64,000 nt of DNA from an uncultured Eubacteriales bacterium (GCA_900318495.1 ONLA01000001.1:62001-126000), one strand, 5' to 3'; shown: positions 35,807 through 44,134, counted from the stretch's first letter. A program made the numbers and translations. The notes: generated by a model from the sequence alone, not told the origin.

Positions 35807-37605
35807 GCATTTTTTTCATCCGCGTACGGAACATCGTTCAAGGCGGAGTAAATCAGCTTAACCACGCGATCGGTTGACTTGCCGTCGCGGTAATCAAAGA
35901 ACATATCGGCAAACGGAGCAATGCGCTCGGTGCAGTAATCCTGTTCATTTATGCAGTCGATAAGCTGATCGAGAGAATAAACAATCTTTCCGGGAACATA
36001 GAGCTTAAAGTCAAAATAGAAGTCGCGCTGGTTGATATATTTTTCCAAATCGAAGGCATAGAAAACCATGGGAATATTAAGCAGCGACGCTTCAAATACA
36101 AGCGAAGAATAATCCGTGATAATAACGTCGGTTACAAACAGCAAATCGTTAAGCTCGTTATCCTCCGAAAGGTCAATAACCCTGTCGGCGTATTCCTCCG
36201 GAATAGGCTGAACGTCGTTTACAAAGGGATGATGCTTAATAATAATTACATAATCCTCGGGAACGCGCCTGCACACTTCGCTGACGTCAAACATTTCTGT
36301 CGGATAAAACGCGGTTTCCTTTACCATACCTCTGAAGGTAGGCGCAAACAAAATAATCTTTTTGCCGGCAAAGTTGGGATGTTCGCTGTAAAACTTCTCC
36401 CTTGCCTCCTGCTTATAGGCTTCGTCAAAGAACACGTCTGTTCTCGGTATTCCCGTAGCAACGACATTTTCCGTAGAAATACCAAAGCCTTCGGAATGAC
36501 ATTTTTTACAGTAAGTCGAGCTGACTGTAACATAATCGTAGCTTCTGTGGTTGCGCGTGGGCTGGGGCGAGCCCTTGGGCTTTGAAAGACGGGTAAAGCC
36601 AAAGGTTTTAAACGCGCCGCAGGCGTGCCAAAGCTGAACAAGCTTTGTTTCTTCGCGCAGGTCGATATAGTGAATCTGCGGAGTGAACTCGTCAAGCACA
36701 ACAACCTTGCTGGTGGCGCATGATTTTGTAAAATCAATAATCTCGCCTAAGCTCATTTCGGTTATAGTGTGGTCGTTTAAGATAAAGTGAATATCCAAGC
36801 CGGGGTTATCCTTGAGCTTGTCGTAAACAAAAGCAAAGTTTCCCGAAATATCGTCGCGCCTGAGCGAAATAAATGTAAGCCTGTTGCTTTTAATTTTAAA
36901 CAGCTTAAAAAATCTGTAGCATCTTTTAAATATAAATCTTTTAACCGTCCAAAGCGATACCTTAACAGTTGAAACATTTGAAAAGCGCCAAAAAGAATAG
37001 GCAAAAAGCCTTCGGATCAGGCTTTCATCGTTAAACCTCGCCGGCATTTTTTTAATGCCAAAGCTTTTATTGATCGCTTCGCAGAAAAACAGCGGAATCA
37101 TCGCTATTGCGATAAAGTAATAAATTACCTTATACAACTTGAAAAAGAAGGTTACTATGAACTTTGCGACCGGGTTGTGCTTAATCGCCCTTTTATTGGG
37201 CATAAACAAAATGTGATTACCCTTTACAATGTATTGGAAGCACTTGTTGTCATACAGGGTTTCAACAGGTGTTAGGTCCACGTCAATGCGTTCAGAATAA
37301 AAATCTTCAAATCCGAGATTAAGATACATCTCAAAGGGCAAATAATCTTCTCTTGTTTTCCAGAAAAGCAAATCCAGACGGTATGTGTACCTGCCTGAAA
37401 AATAGCATTTTCCGTCAACGTGTACAACGTTGGAAAGTACAAACGGAATACGTCTGTCCTCCTGACCGTTATTAAAATGTAAAACTAATTTTGGTTTGGA
37501 AATAAAATGAGAATTAATTTTTGAATCCTCAATAGTTCCCATTATAGTGAGAATCATTTTATTTTCAGCAATCAAAAGTTCCTTTACCTCAAGCTGATAC
37601 TTCAC
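35803..37605 (-). CDS. CDP-glycerol/ribitol glycerophosphotransferase family protein (TagF/TarL-like)
   Basis: This 600-residue protein belongs to the family of teichoic-acid polymerases that transfer polyol phosphate from CDP-glycerol or CDP-ribitol. The N-terminal 150 residues are beta-rich, followed by a hydrophobic or amphipathic stretch (about 150-195) that may attach it to the membrane. The catalytic domain (about 250-590) includes TKLVQLWHACGAFKTFGF, ATGIPRTDVFFDE, ILFAPTFRG, IIKHHPF and VIITDYSSLVFEASLLNIP. The start is taken as a GTG at 37605 with AGAGGTG upstream; another GTG at 37611 abuts that site. Its substrate is inferred from the cluster. Confidence 0.85.
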   Translation of the reverse strand: MKYQLEVKELLIAENKMILTIMGTIEDSKINSHFISKPKLVLHFNNGQEDRRIPFVLSNVVHVDGKCYFSGRYTYRLDLLFWKTREDYLPFEMYLNLGFEDFYSERIDVDLTPVETLYDNKCFQYIVKGNHILFMPNKRAIKHNPVAKFIVTFFFKLYKVIYYFIAIAMIPLFFCEAINKSFGIKKMPARFNDESLIRRLFAYSFWRFSNVSTVKVSLWTVKRFIFKRCYRFFKLFKIKSNRLTFISLRRDDISGNFAFVYDKLKDNPGLDIHFILNDHTITEMSLGEIIDFTKSCATSKVVVLDEFTPQIHYIDLREETKLVQLWHACGAFKTFGFTRLSKPKGSPQPTRNHRSYDYVTVSSTYCKKCHSEGFGISTENVVATGIPRTDVFFDEAYKQEAREKFYSEHPNFAGKKIILFAPTFRGMVKETAFYPTEMFDVSEVCRRVPEDYVIIIKHHPFVNDVQPIPEEYADRVIDLSEDNELNDLLFVTDVIITDYSSLVFEASLLNIPMVFYAFDLEKYINQRDFYFDFKLYVPGKIVYSLDQLIDCINEQDYCTERIAPFADMFFDYRDGKSTDRVVKLIYSALNDVPYADEKNA

Positions 37606-37637
37606 AAACACACCTCTGGTTATGATTAATATATAAT

Positions 37638-38303
37638 TTATTTAATAAGCTCCGTCATTTTCGGAACGGAATCCTCCAGTTTAAGTCCCTTGCCGTAGAT
37701 TGAAGAAGAACCGGCAACAAACAGCTCAGCTCCGCGTCTGCGCATTTCCTGACACAAATCCCAGCTGACATGACCGTCAACCTCAAGAATAACGTTGCTG
37801 CCGCTGTCATCAATAAGCTTTCTTACCGCGCTGAGCTTTTCAAAGCTTCCGTCAACCAGCGGAGCGCCGGCAAAGCCCGGGTAAACCGTCATAACAACCA
37901 CGCCGTCAATCTCGCCGATATAATCGAGAATAACCTCCGGCTTTGTGTCCGGACTGATAGCCACAAACGGTGAAGCTCCCCTTGACCTTATATCGGCAAT
38001 TACCTCGTGAAGGTTTTCGCAGGCTTCATAATGAACCGATACAATATCTCCGCTTCCTATATCCATACGGTCAAAATACTGTTCCGGCTCAAACGCCATA
38101 ATATGAATATCTCTTTTCATATTTTTAAGCACGCGTTTAACAGCTCTTACAAGGTTGGTGTCGAGCGTCATATTCGGAACAAATTTATTGTCCATAAAAT
38201 CAAGATGAATATATTCAACACCCAACGCGTCAAGCTTTTCAATGTCCGCCTGCAAATTAAGCGGATCGGCGCACATAAGAGAAGGAGAAAGCATACCTTT
38301 CAT
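37638..38303 (-). CDS. Ribulose-phosphate 3-epimerase-like protein
   Basis: This TIM-barrel protein of 221 residues belongs to the RPE family interconverting D-ribulose 5-phosphate and D-xylulose 5-phosphate or related ketose phosphates. Metal and catalytic residues are kept: His and Asp of YIHLDFMD, His of DIHIMAFEPE, Asp of LEVDGHVS, and the phosphate loop VAGSSSIYG. It departs from the usual DGHFVPN (here DNKFVPN) and EVDGGI (here EVDGHV), so it may be a specialised paralogue. Its place directly after the TarJ-like gene suggests it supplies the ketose phosphate for polyol phosphate synthesis. Confidence 0.85.
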   Translation of the reverse strand: MKGMLSPSLMCADPLNLQADIEKLDALGVEYIHLDFMDNKFVPNMTLDTNLVRAVKRVLKNMKRDIHIMAFEPEQYFDRMDIGSGDIVSVHYEACENLHEVIADIRSRGASPFVAISPDTKPEVILDYIGEIDGVVVMTVYPGFAGAPLVDGSFEKLSAVRKLIDDSGSNVILEVDGHVSWDLCQEMRRRGAELFVAGSSSIYGKGLKLEDSVPKMTELIK

Positions 38304-38314
38304 AAAAGCACCTC

Positions 38315-39364
38315 TTACTCGTTTACAACTAAAATCTTTGCGAAAAACTCGGTGTTGTTTTTCATAATATCAAGTCCCTTGTCCATATCCTCAAGGCTGA
38401 ACTTGTGTGTAATCAGCTTTTTGGCGTCAATTTTGCCGCTCGCCATAGCATTAACAACCATATTCCAGTCGCTCTTGTGAGTGTCGCTGTAGCTTGAATT
38501 CCATGTGCCGAAAATCGAAAGCTGTTTTCTTAAAATTTGCCAGTAGGTATTCTGCGGAAAGGTAAAGTCGCCGTGAGGATTTCCGACAAAAATTACCTTG
38601 CCGCCGCTTGCGACGCTTTCAAGGCAGTTGCAGGCAGTCACATTTACGCCTACCGCCTCGATTGCGACGTCCGCGCCGATTCCGCCGGTTTTTTCCTTAA
38701 CCCACTCAACAGGATTTGCGTGAGATGAATTGCAGTATTCGGTAAAGCCGAGGCTTTCGACAAAATCCCAGTTATTAACATCTGTTCCGACAAGAAGAAC
38801 TCTTGCGCCCCAGGCTCTCGCCCACTGGGCAATCAGCATACCGATTGTGCCCGGGCCGTAAATAACAACGTTGTCGCCGACTTCGATGCCCGCGCGTCTT
38901 AACGCGTGAATGGCAACAGCGCAGGGCTCGGTCATTGCTGCCTCCTCGAAAGAAAGACTGTCGGGAATCGGAACAAGGTTCCAAACCGGCACCCTTACAT
39001 ATTCGGCAAAAGCGCCGTCGCTTCTTGAACCGAGGTAATCATAGCTCTTGCACATTTCGTAATTGCCGTTGTTGCAGTTTTCACAGTGCTTACATGGGAT
39101 AAGCGGAAAAACAGTAGCTCTCATACCGATTAAACCGCTGTTCTTTTCATCGCCTACAGCCGCTACCTCGCCCGAAAACTCGTGACCGGGGATTGTAGGA
39201 AAATGATATGTGCCGTTTACAAAAATTCTGGGAATATCAGAGCCGCATATTCCGCAAGCCTTTACTTTGAAAAGCACCTCGTCGGGCTTTACCTCGGGCA
39301 TCGGATAATCGCAGTATTCAAGGTTGCCTACCGCTCTTAAAACTCTTGCCTTCATCGTTTTCAT
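38315..39364 (-). CDS. Zinc-dependent polyol-phosphate dehydrogenase (TarJ-like MDR)
   Basis: This is a medium-chain dehydrogenase of 349 residues. The catalytic zinc ligands are Cys in CGICGSD and His-Glu in IPGHEFSGEV, and the structural zinc site is CKHCENCNNGNYEMC. The nucleotide-binding fold contains YGPGTIGMLIAQWARAWGA. By context it is probably the TarJ-type enzyme reducing ribulose 5-phosphate to ribitol 5-phosphate. Similar sequences include sorbitol and galactitol-phosphate dehydrogenases, so the precise sugar is uncertain. It lies between the cytidylyltransferase and the epimerase. Confidence 0.8.
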   Translation of the reverse strand: MKTMKARVLRAVGNLEYCDYPMPEVKPDEVLFKVKACGICGSDIPRIFVNGTYHFPTIPGHEFSGEVAAVGDEKNSGLIGMRATVFPLIPCKHCENCNNGNYEMCKSYDYLGSRSDGAFAEYVRVPVWNLVPIPDSLSFEEAAMTEPCAVAIHALRRAGIEVGDNVVIYGPGTIGMLIAQWARAWGARVLLVGTDVNNWDFVESLGFTEYCNSSHANPVEWVKEKTGGIGADVAIEAVGVNVTACNCLESVASGGKVIFVGNPHGDFTFPQNTYWQILRKQLSIFGTWNSSYSDTHKSDWNMVVNAMASGKIDAKKLITHKFSLEDMDKGLDIMKNNTEFFAKILVVNE

Positions 39365-39366
39365 TA

Positions 39367-40062
39367 TTATAAATCCCCTTTCAAAATCGTTTCAAAGGTT
39401 TCCAAATCCTCGATTGTTGTAATTTTAAGGTTTCTTTCGCTGCCTTTAACCATACGGATTTCCATTCCGTGGCGGTAAGCGATTTCGCTGCTGCCTGCGG
39501 TAGCGCCGATTTCCTCGTCGGTAACCTCGTTATGTATCTGATAGTACTTTTTAAACTTAAAGCTTTCCGGAGCCTGTCCGGCAAAAAGCTCGCTTCTTTT
39601 AAGCAGGCGGTCAATTTTTGAACCGTCCGCGCTCTGATAAACCGTGTCCTTTACGGTGATTACAGGCATTGCGCCGTCATAATCGGTCGCACCCTGAATA
39701 CAGTCGTCGATAATTTGGTCGGATACAAGAGGACGCGCGGCGTCGTGCACAATAACAATGTCCGTATCCGCGGCGTTTTCGGCAATGCATTTAAGTCCGT
39801 TATAAATTGAGTGCTGTCTTGTTTTTCCTGCCGGAGCGTAGCCTCGGATTTTGTCCACGCCGTACTTTGCGGCGTACTCCTCGACAAAGCCCTGCCACTG
39901 TTCGCTTACCACAACAACGATATTGTCAATTTTGCCGTGCTTTTGAAATATATCAAAGCAATAGGAGATTATCGGCTTGTCCTGAACCATCAAAAACTGC
40001 TTGGGACGGTCAACGCCCATTCTGCTTCCTACTCCGCCTGCAAGTATAATCGCGGTATTCAT
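39367..40062 (-). CDS. IspD/TarI-type cytidylyltransferase 1
   Basis: This 231-residue nucleotidyltransferase transfers CMP from CTP to a sugar-alcohol phosphate. Motifs are AIILAGGVGSRMGVDRPKQF, the CTP-binding PAGKTRQHSIYNGL, IVIVHDAARPLVSD and the C-terminal RNLKITTIEDL. The HDAARP box is IspD-like, so synthesis of 4-diphosphocytidyl-methylerythritol is possible. Direct linkage to the TarJ-like dehydrogenase (two bases apart) favours CDP-ribitol or a similar CDP-polyol. It is the first gene after its own promoter and has a good GGAGG site. Confidence 0.8.
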   Translation of the reverse strand: MNTAIILAGGVGSRMGVDRPKQFLMVQDKPIISYCFDIFQKHGKIDNIVVVVSEQWQGFVEEYAAKYGVDKIRGYAPAGKTRQHSIYNGLKCIAENAADTDIVIVHDAARPLVSDQIIDDCIQGATDYDGAMPVITVKDTVYQSADGSKIDRLLKRSELFAGQAPESFKFKKYYQIHNEVTDEEIGATAGSSEIAYRHGMEIRMVKGSERNLKITTIEDLETFETILKGDL

Positions 40063-40092
40063 AATAAACCTCCGTATCTTTTCCCTGTGAAA

Positions 40093-40114
40093 TCCGCCCG
40101 TAATTTTGGGCGGA
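40093..40114 (-). promoter_or_regulatory. Leader hairpin before cytidylyltransferase 1
   Basis: A seven-base-pair G/C-rich stem (40093-40099 with 40108-40114) with an eight-base loop sits in the leader about 30 bases before the start. No T-run follows, so it is not a terminator. In the minus sense its 5' arm begins CTCCG, which could also pair with the CGGAGG ribosome-binding site. Confidence 0.45.
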
Positions 40115-40157
40115 GTGCCGTGATTTTATCAATAGATTTTTTAACCGTATTTTATTA

Positions 40158-40187
40158 ATAATACCATATTTTCTGCTTATTTGTCAA
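40158..40187 (-). promoter_or_regulatory. Promoter of the cytidylyltransferase-dehydrogenase-epimerase-polymerase unit
   Basis: TTGACA (40187-40182), an 18-base spacer ending TGG (extended -10) and TATTAT (40163-40158) lie on the minus strand, in the 185-base gap after the SDR gene. Confidence 0.8.
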
Positions 40188-40247
40188 TATAACGCAAGTT
40201 ATTGTGTGTTGTCAAAAGCACCAAAGATTTATAGTTATTAGTCAAAA

Positions 40248-41324
40248 TTATTCCTCAAGAACAGCAACAGCTCTGCGGATTCCCTCCGCAAGGTCAACCT
40301 TAGGCGTCCATCCGGTCGCGCGAAGCCTCGTGTTATCAAGAATCTCGGGCACCGGTGTAAGAGGTGTTAAAAGAGGCTCCGGCTCCCTTTCATCCTCAGG
40401 ATTGGCAAAGCTCAGGCTTATGTTCCTTTCGGGAAACGCCCTGCACGCCGTTTGAGCAAAGCCTCTTATGGTAGTGTCTGATTTTTCGTTTGAAATATTG
40501 TACGGCGTAACGTTTTCTCCCGAAAGCAAAATATACAGGAGCGCGGTTACGGTGTCGGTAACATAACAAAACGAACGGTTTGCCGCTCCGTTTGATTTAA
40601 GCAATATATTTTGCCTTCTGACTACATTTGCGATAAACTGCGCCCAAACTCTGTCGTCATCAAGAGAAGCCGCGCCGTAAATATATGAAGGCCGCGCAAT
40701 TTTTATATTCATACCGTATTCTCTGCTGTAGCTTGCGGCAAGCGTTTCGGAAGCGCGCTTACCCATTGCGTAGCAGTTTTTGTATGAGGTTATATCTATA
40801 TAACCGCTGTCCTCTTCCCTGATTTTCTTTTGGGAACCGTAAATTGTTCCGTAAACCTTTAAGCTTGAAACAATCAAAACCGCTTTGCTTTTGCATTCCC
40901 TCGCGTAATCGAGCACACTCGCGGTACCCAAAAGGTTTGCGTTAATTGTTCCGACCGGGTCTGTTTCAAACTGAATATTACTTGCCTGACTTGCCGCGTG
41001 AACTACATAATCCGCGGGCTCAACCGATATTTTTTCCGAAACATCCTGAACGCAAAGCGAAATATCGGCGCGGTCAAGCAAGCCGCCGTATTTTTTCTTC
41101 GCCCTTTCTTCGTTGCGGACAAGCGCGATCACCTTTATATTATCGTTATTCAAATCGTTTCTGAGCAAAAGCGAAGCGCAAAGATAAAAGCCGATAAAGC
41201 CTCCCGCGCCCGTAACAAGCACCGTGGCGTTTTTCAGCTTTTCCCAGCCGGGATTTGAGGACGCGATTTCAAGCAAATCGGAATAAACGCTTTGCTTAGT
41301 GTTATCCTTAACTTTATATTCCAT
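40248..41324 (-). CDS. NAD-dependent epimerase/dehydratase (extended SDR)
   Basis: This 358-residue extended short-chain dehydrogenase has the NAD-binding motif VTGAGGFIGFYL near residue 35, an SSLKVYG segment, the catalytic YAMGK (Tyr-X3-Lys) and a substrate region with ARPSYIYGAASLDDDRVW. It resembles nucleotide-sugar 4,6-dehydratases and decarboxylases, but the substrate cannot be read from the sequence. It overlaps the second cytidylyltransferase by 11 bases, so the two probably act on the same CDP- or sugar-phosphate compound. Confidence 0.85.
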   Translation of the reverse strand: MEYKVKDNTKQSVYSDLLEIASSNPGWEKLKNATVLVTGAGGFIGFYLCASLLLRNDLNNDNIKVIALVRNEERAKKKYGGLLDRADISLCVQDVSEKISVEPADYVVHAASQASNIQFETDPVGTINANLLGTASVLDYARECKSKAVLIVSSLKVYGTIYGSQKKIREEDSGYIDITSYKNCYAMGKRASETLAASYSREYGMNIKIARPSYIYGAASLDDDRVWAQFIANVVRRQNILLKSNGAANRSFCYVTDTVTALLYILLSGENVTPYNISNEKSDTTIRGFAQTACRAFPERNISLSFANPEDEREPEPLLTPLTPVPEILDNTRLRATGWTPKVDLAEGIRRAVAVLEE

Positions 41325-42054
41325 ACTTTAATTCTTCTTTCGCGAATTTTTTAAAGCTTTCGTAATAAAACTGCGACCGCAGTGTAATTAAGTCCTCGGG
41401 AGTCGTGACCTTAATGTTAAACCTTTCCCCCCTGAATATATGAACCTTTTCGCCCAATTCGATTAAAAGCTCGCTCGATGAAACCGGGTTTAAGATTCCG
41501 CGCTTATACGCCTCGTTATGCGCCCATAGAATTTTTTCCATTGTGTAGCCCTGAGGAGCCTGGGTAATGTACATAGTGCCGCGGTCATAGCTTTTTTGAC
41601 AGGTTTCGCCGTCCGTACTGTAAAGAAGCGAGTCGATGCTCGGAGTGACGGGAACAGCCGAGCTGTACTTTTTTGTGTGCTCGATACAATTTGTAATCAG
41701 CTCCCGGGAAAGCATCGGGCGCACGCCGTCGCAAATCAAAATTATATCGTCCGGTTTCTTTGAAAACTCGGCAGTAGCCATAACACCGTTATGGATTGAG
41801 TCAAACCCGGTTTTGCCGCCGGGGACAACCGCTTTAACCTTTCGAACCCTGAACTGCTCAATCAGCTTTATCAGGTAATCAATCCAATCCTCCTTGCAGG
41901 CAATCACAATACCGTCAACCCATGGGTGACTCGCGAAATGCTCGGCTGTGTGTATAATTATTGGCTTTCCCCCCACCTCCAAAAACTGTTTTGGCAGGTC
42001 TGAGGACTGCATTCTAACGCCGCTGCCGCCCGCGAAAAGCATAGCAGTAATCAT
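41314..42054 (-). CDS. IspD/TarI-type cytidylyltransferase 2
   Basis: This second cytidylyltransferase (246 residues) shows AMLFAGGSGVRM, DLPKQFLEVGGKPIIIHTAE, VPGGKTGFDSIHNGV, LICDGVRPMLSRELI and FNIKVTTPEDL. The DGVRP box is like the DSVRP of TarI proteins rather than the DAARP of IspD, so ribitol 5-phosphate or another polyol phosphate is the likely acceptor. It is first in its transcript, followed by the overlapping SDR gene. Confidence 0.82.
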   Translation of the reverse strand: MITAMLFAGGSGVRMQSSDLPKQFLEVGGKPIIIHTAEHFASHPWVDGIVIACKEDWIDYLIKLIEQFRVRKVKAVVPGGKTGFDSIHNGVMATAEFSKKPDDIILICDGVRPMLSRELITNCIEHTKKYSSAVPVTPSIDSLLYSTDGETCQKSYDRGTMYITQAPQGYTMEKILWAHNEAYKRGILNPVSSSELLIELGEKVHIFRGERFNIKVTTPEDLITLRSQFYYESFKKFAKEELKYGI

Positions 42055-42070
42055 ATGGCATACTCCTCGT

Positions 42071-42115
42071 ATTATAATATAAGTTTACATTACCACCAAA
42101 GCGCGTGTTTGTCAA
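42071..42115 (-). promoter_or_regulatory. Promoter region of cytidylyltransferase 2 and the SDR gene
   Basis: Two overlapping choices exist on the minus strand: TTGACA (42115-42110) with TAATGT (42092-42087) at 17 bases, or TTGGTG (42099-42094) with TATAAT (42076-42071) at 17 bases. The second would leave a leader of only about ten bases before the ATG. Confidence 0.6.
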
Positions 42116-42136
42116 TTTACAGTCTTGTAATGCTTA

Positions 42137-42171
42137 GGCAACACCGCACACCTGAATTATGCGGTATTGCC
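42137..42171. repeat. Palindromic element between divergent genes, related to repeat copy 2
   Basis: The arms 42137-42148 and 42160-42171 pair at 11 of 12 positions. A T-rich run follows on the plus strand. The 15 bases 42136-42150 are identical to the reverse complement of 45847-45861, next to repeat copy 2. It lies between two divergent promoters, so a terminator role is unlikely to be its only function. Confidence 0.65.
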
Positions 42172-42182
42172 ATTATTTTTTC

Positions 42183-42211
42183 TTGAAATAACAAAAATAT
42201 TATGTTATTAT
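42183..42211 (+). promoter_or_regulatory. Promoter of the CPBP protease-tadA pair
   Basis: TTGAAA (42183-42188), a 17-base spacer and TATTAT (42206-42211) precede the ATG at 42228. The leader is only about ten bases and contains GGTGATTT. Confidence 0.75.
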
Positions 42212-42227
42212 TATTTTGGTGATTTAT

Positions 42228-43247
42228 ATGTATAATTATTACGGCGGATATTATCCCCAAACCTTTAATCCTATAGAAGCTCAAAAGAAATTGCAGAAAA
42301 AAAGCGTCAGGTCTGTAAGCAACAAGGTGGGACTTTTTGTTACGGCTTACTTTCTTTCAATGTATATTTTAAGCATTGCCATAAGGGTGATAACCCAGAT
42401 TACGCAGGTTCCGAATACAAATGAAACCGAATTCTTTTTACAAATCATCTATTCGGTAGGAGCTTCGCTTATTCCCGGCGTAATTTTTTTATTGGCAACG
42501 AAGGACAGAGTAAGTGACATTCTCACCAAAACCTTTGTAAAGCCAACTACGCTTTTTCCCGTATTAATGTTCGGAATGGGGGTCGCGATGCTCGCGAATT
42601 TGGCTGCCGGTATTTTTGATAACAACATTTCATTGTTTAATCTGAAAAATTACGCTACTCAGGACACCGAGGGCACAACGGTTATTGAATTTATAATGAG
42701 CGTAATTTCAACGGCACTGGTTCCGGCGTTTGCCGAGGAATTCGCCTTTCGCGGCTTGGCATTGAACTATCTGCGCAAGCACGGCGACGCTTTCGCGATA
42801 TTGACTTCCTCGCTGCTTTTCGGCGCAATGCACGGAAACACAACGCAAATTGTCTTTGCTTTTTTGCTCGGCTTGATTTTCGCGTTTGTCGATGTTAAAA
42901 CAAATTCAATTATTCCGTCTGTTATAATACACTTTATAAACAACTTTTACGCGGTGCTTTCGAATACGCTTGTATCAAATAAAGTTGTTTCGGAAGAATA
43001 TTCAAACATAATCTGCATTGGCTTAATTACCGCGTTTTCTTTTCTCGGACTGTTGTCCGCAATCTATCTGTCCAAATCAGACCGCGGCTTCTTCAGGCTG
43101 GAAGACAAAACCGATGATTCTTATCTGCTCACCTTCAAGGAAAAAATCAGCTCATTTTTGGTGAATCCCGGAGCAATGATCGCGCTGAGCCTGTTTACCG
43201 CCGAGATGATCGTAAATATGATTCCGCGTGAGTATTTGGGCTTATGA
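42228..43247 (+). CDS. CPBP family intramembrane glutamic endopeptidase
   Basis: CPBP (Abi/Rce1-type) proteins are membrane glutamic proteases, in bacteria tied to bacteriocin immunity or envelope roles. The three motif groups are visible: EEFAFRG (Glu-Glu-X3-Arg), FGAMHGN (Phe-X3-His) and HFINNF (His-X3-Asn). About eight membrane helices cover residues 35-340, after a Tyr/Gly-rich start (MYNYYGGYYP). The ATG at 42228 is preferred to the TTG at 42216, which lies in the promoter. The stop overlaps tadA as ATGA. The substrate is unknown. Confidence 0.88.
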   Translation: MYNYYGGYYPQTFNPIEAQKKLQKKSVRSVSNKVGLFVTAYFLSMYILSIAIRVITQITQVPNTNETEFFLQIIYSVGASLIPGVIFLLATKDRVSDILTKTFVKPTTLFPVLMFGMGVAMLANLAAGIFDNNISLFNLKNYATQDTEGTTVIEFIMSVISTALVPAFAEEFAFRGLALNYLRKHGDAFAILTSSLLFGAMHGNTTQIVFAFLLGLIFAFVDVKTNSIIPSVIIHFINNFYAVLSNTLVSNKVVSEEYSNIICIGLITAFSFLGLLSAIYLSKSDRGFFRLEDKTDDSYLLTFKEKISSFLVNPGAMIALSLFTAEMIVNMIPREYLGL

Positions 43248-43702
43248 TTATGAATAATTACAAGCAAAGGTTTATGCTTGCCGCCGTTGAAATGGCTAAG
43301 GAAGCTTTTGACGACGGCGAGGTTCCGATTGGCGCGGTAATTGTAAGAAACGGCGAAATAGTTGCCTATGGCAGGAACAGGCGCGAGAAAGAAAAAAACG
43401 CCCTGCTTCACGCCGAAATTGACGCTGTTAACAACGCGTGTAAAGCCCTGGGAGGCTGGCGGCTGTGGAACTGCGAGATGTATGTAACCCTTGAACCGTG
43501 CCCGATGTGCGCCGGAGCAATAATAAACGCCCACCTTCCAAAGGTTTATTTCGGAGCGTATGACTTAAAAAACGGCTCCTGCGGAACTGTGACAAACCTT
43601 TTTGAAATGCCGTTTACATTTAAGCCGGAATATTACGGAGGTTTAATGGAAGAAGAATGTTCGCAGCTGCTAAAGGATTTTTTTAAAAAGCTCAGAAAAT
43701 AA
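43244..43702 (+). CDS. tadA: tRNA-specific adenosine deaminase TadA
   Basis: TadA deaminates A34 to inosine in the anticodon of tRNA-Arg(ACG). The zinc and catalytic motifs are HAEIDAV (His and Glu) and PCPMCAGAI (two Cys). The 152-residue length and the C-terminal FFKKLRK basic tail fit the family. It is translationally coupled to the CPBP gene by an ATGA overlap and ends just before a strong terminator. Confidence 0.95.
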   Translation: MIMNNYKQRFMLAAVEMAKEAFDDGEVPIGAVIVRNGEIVAYGRNRREKEKNALLHAEIDAVNNACKALGGWRLWNCEMYVTLEPCPMCAGAIINAHLPKVYFGAYDLKNGSCGTVTNLFEMPFTFKPEYYGGLMEEECSQLLKDFFKKLRK

Positions 43703-43706
43703 TTAT

Positions 43707-43745
43707 CAGCCTTGTACCGCGCTTACGGAACAAGGCTGCTTTTAT
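43707..43745 (+). terminator. Terminator after tadA
   Basis: A nine-base-pair stem (43707-43715 with 43730-43738) extended by an inner CCG/CGG pairing is followed by CTTTTATC. It lies between the convergent tadA gene and the small membrane protein gene and may serve both. Confidence 0.8.
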
Positions 43746-44047
43746 CTGTTTCTTCTGTGTAATTTTTCGTGCTTGGGTATACCTCTGACCTTAAACAGGA
43801 TAAGATAACCTGCTATAAGCGCCAAAACCGTTGTTTGAGTATAAAACAAAGCGTATCCCTTTGTATCCAGGGTAAATAACGTACTGTGGTTCTTTAGGGA
43901 TGAATCGGGGTTAGTGGTAAACTGAGGGACAAACTCCTCCTGCCGGGAAATTATCTCCTGACCGCCTGTCTCCTGTGCCGAACAGGCAGGAGAAAAGAAA
44001 ACAAGCATTGAGAGCGACGCCAAAACCGCTATAATGAATTTTTTCAT
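43742..44047 (-). CDS. Small secreted/membrane protein of unknown function
   Basis: I do not recognise this 101-residue protein. It has a signal peptide (MKKFIIAVLASLSMLVFFSPACSA), a polar external segment of about 40 residues, one membrane helix (TTVLALIAGYLILFKV, about 70-88) and a basic cytoplasmic tail (KHEKLHRRNR). A cysteine at position 22 precedes the likely cleavage site, so a lipoprotein is possible. It has its own strong promoter and AGAGGTG before the ATG, which supports it being real. Confidence 0.65.
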   Translation of the reverse strand: MKKFIIAVLASLSMLVFFSPACSAQETGGQEIISRQEEFVPQFTTNPDSSLKNHSTLFTLDTKGYALFYTQTTVLALIAGYLILFKVRGIPKHEKLHRRNR

Positions 44048-44071
44048 AAATTACACCTCTTTAACAAACGT

Positions 44072-44100
44072 ATTATATTACAAAGAATAATAATTGTAAA
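44072..44100 (-). promoter_or_regulatory. Promoter of the small membrane protein gene
   Basis: TTTACA (44100-44095), a 17-base spacer and TATAAT (44077-44072) lie on the minus strand, divergent from the promoter of the YdcF-type gene. Confidence 0.8.
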
Positions 44101-44134
44101 GTCAAAAATAATTACAAAATTACAACATATTCAC

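Noticed and set aside
42137..42180. A simple terminator for a plus-strand gene
   Set aside because: No gene on the plus strand ends before it; it stands between two divergent promoters and shares sequence with a dispersed repeat.
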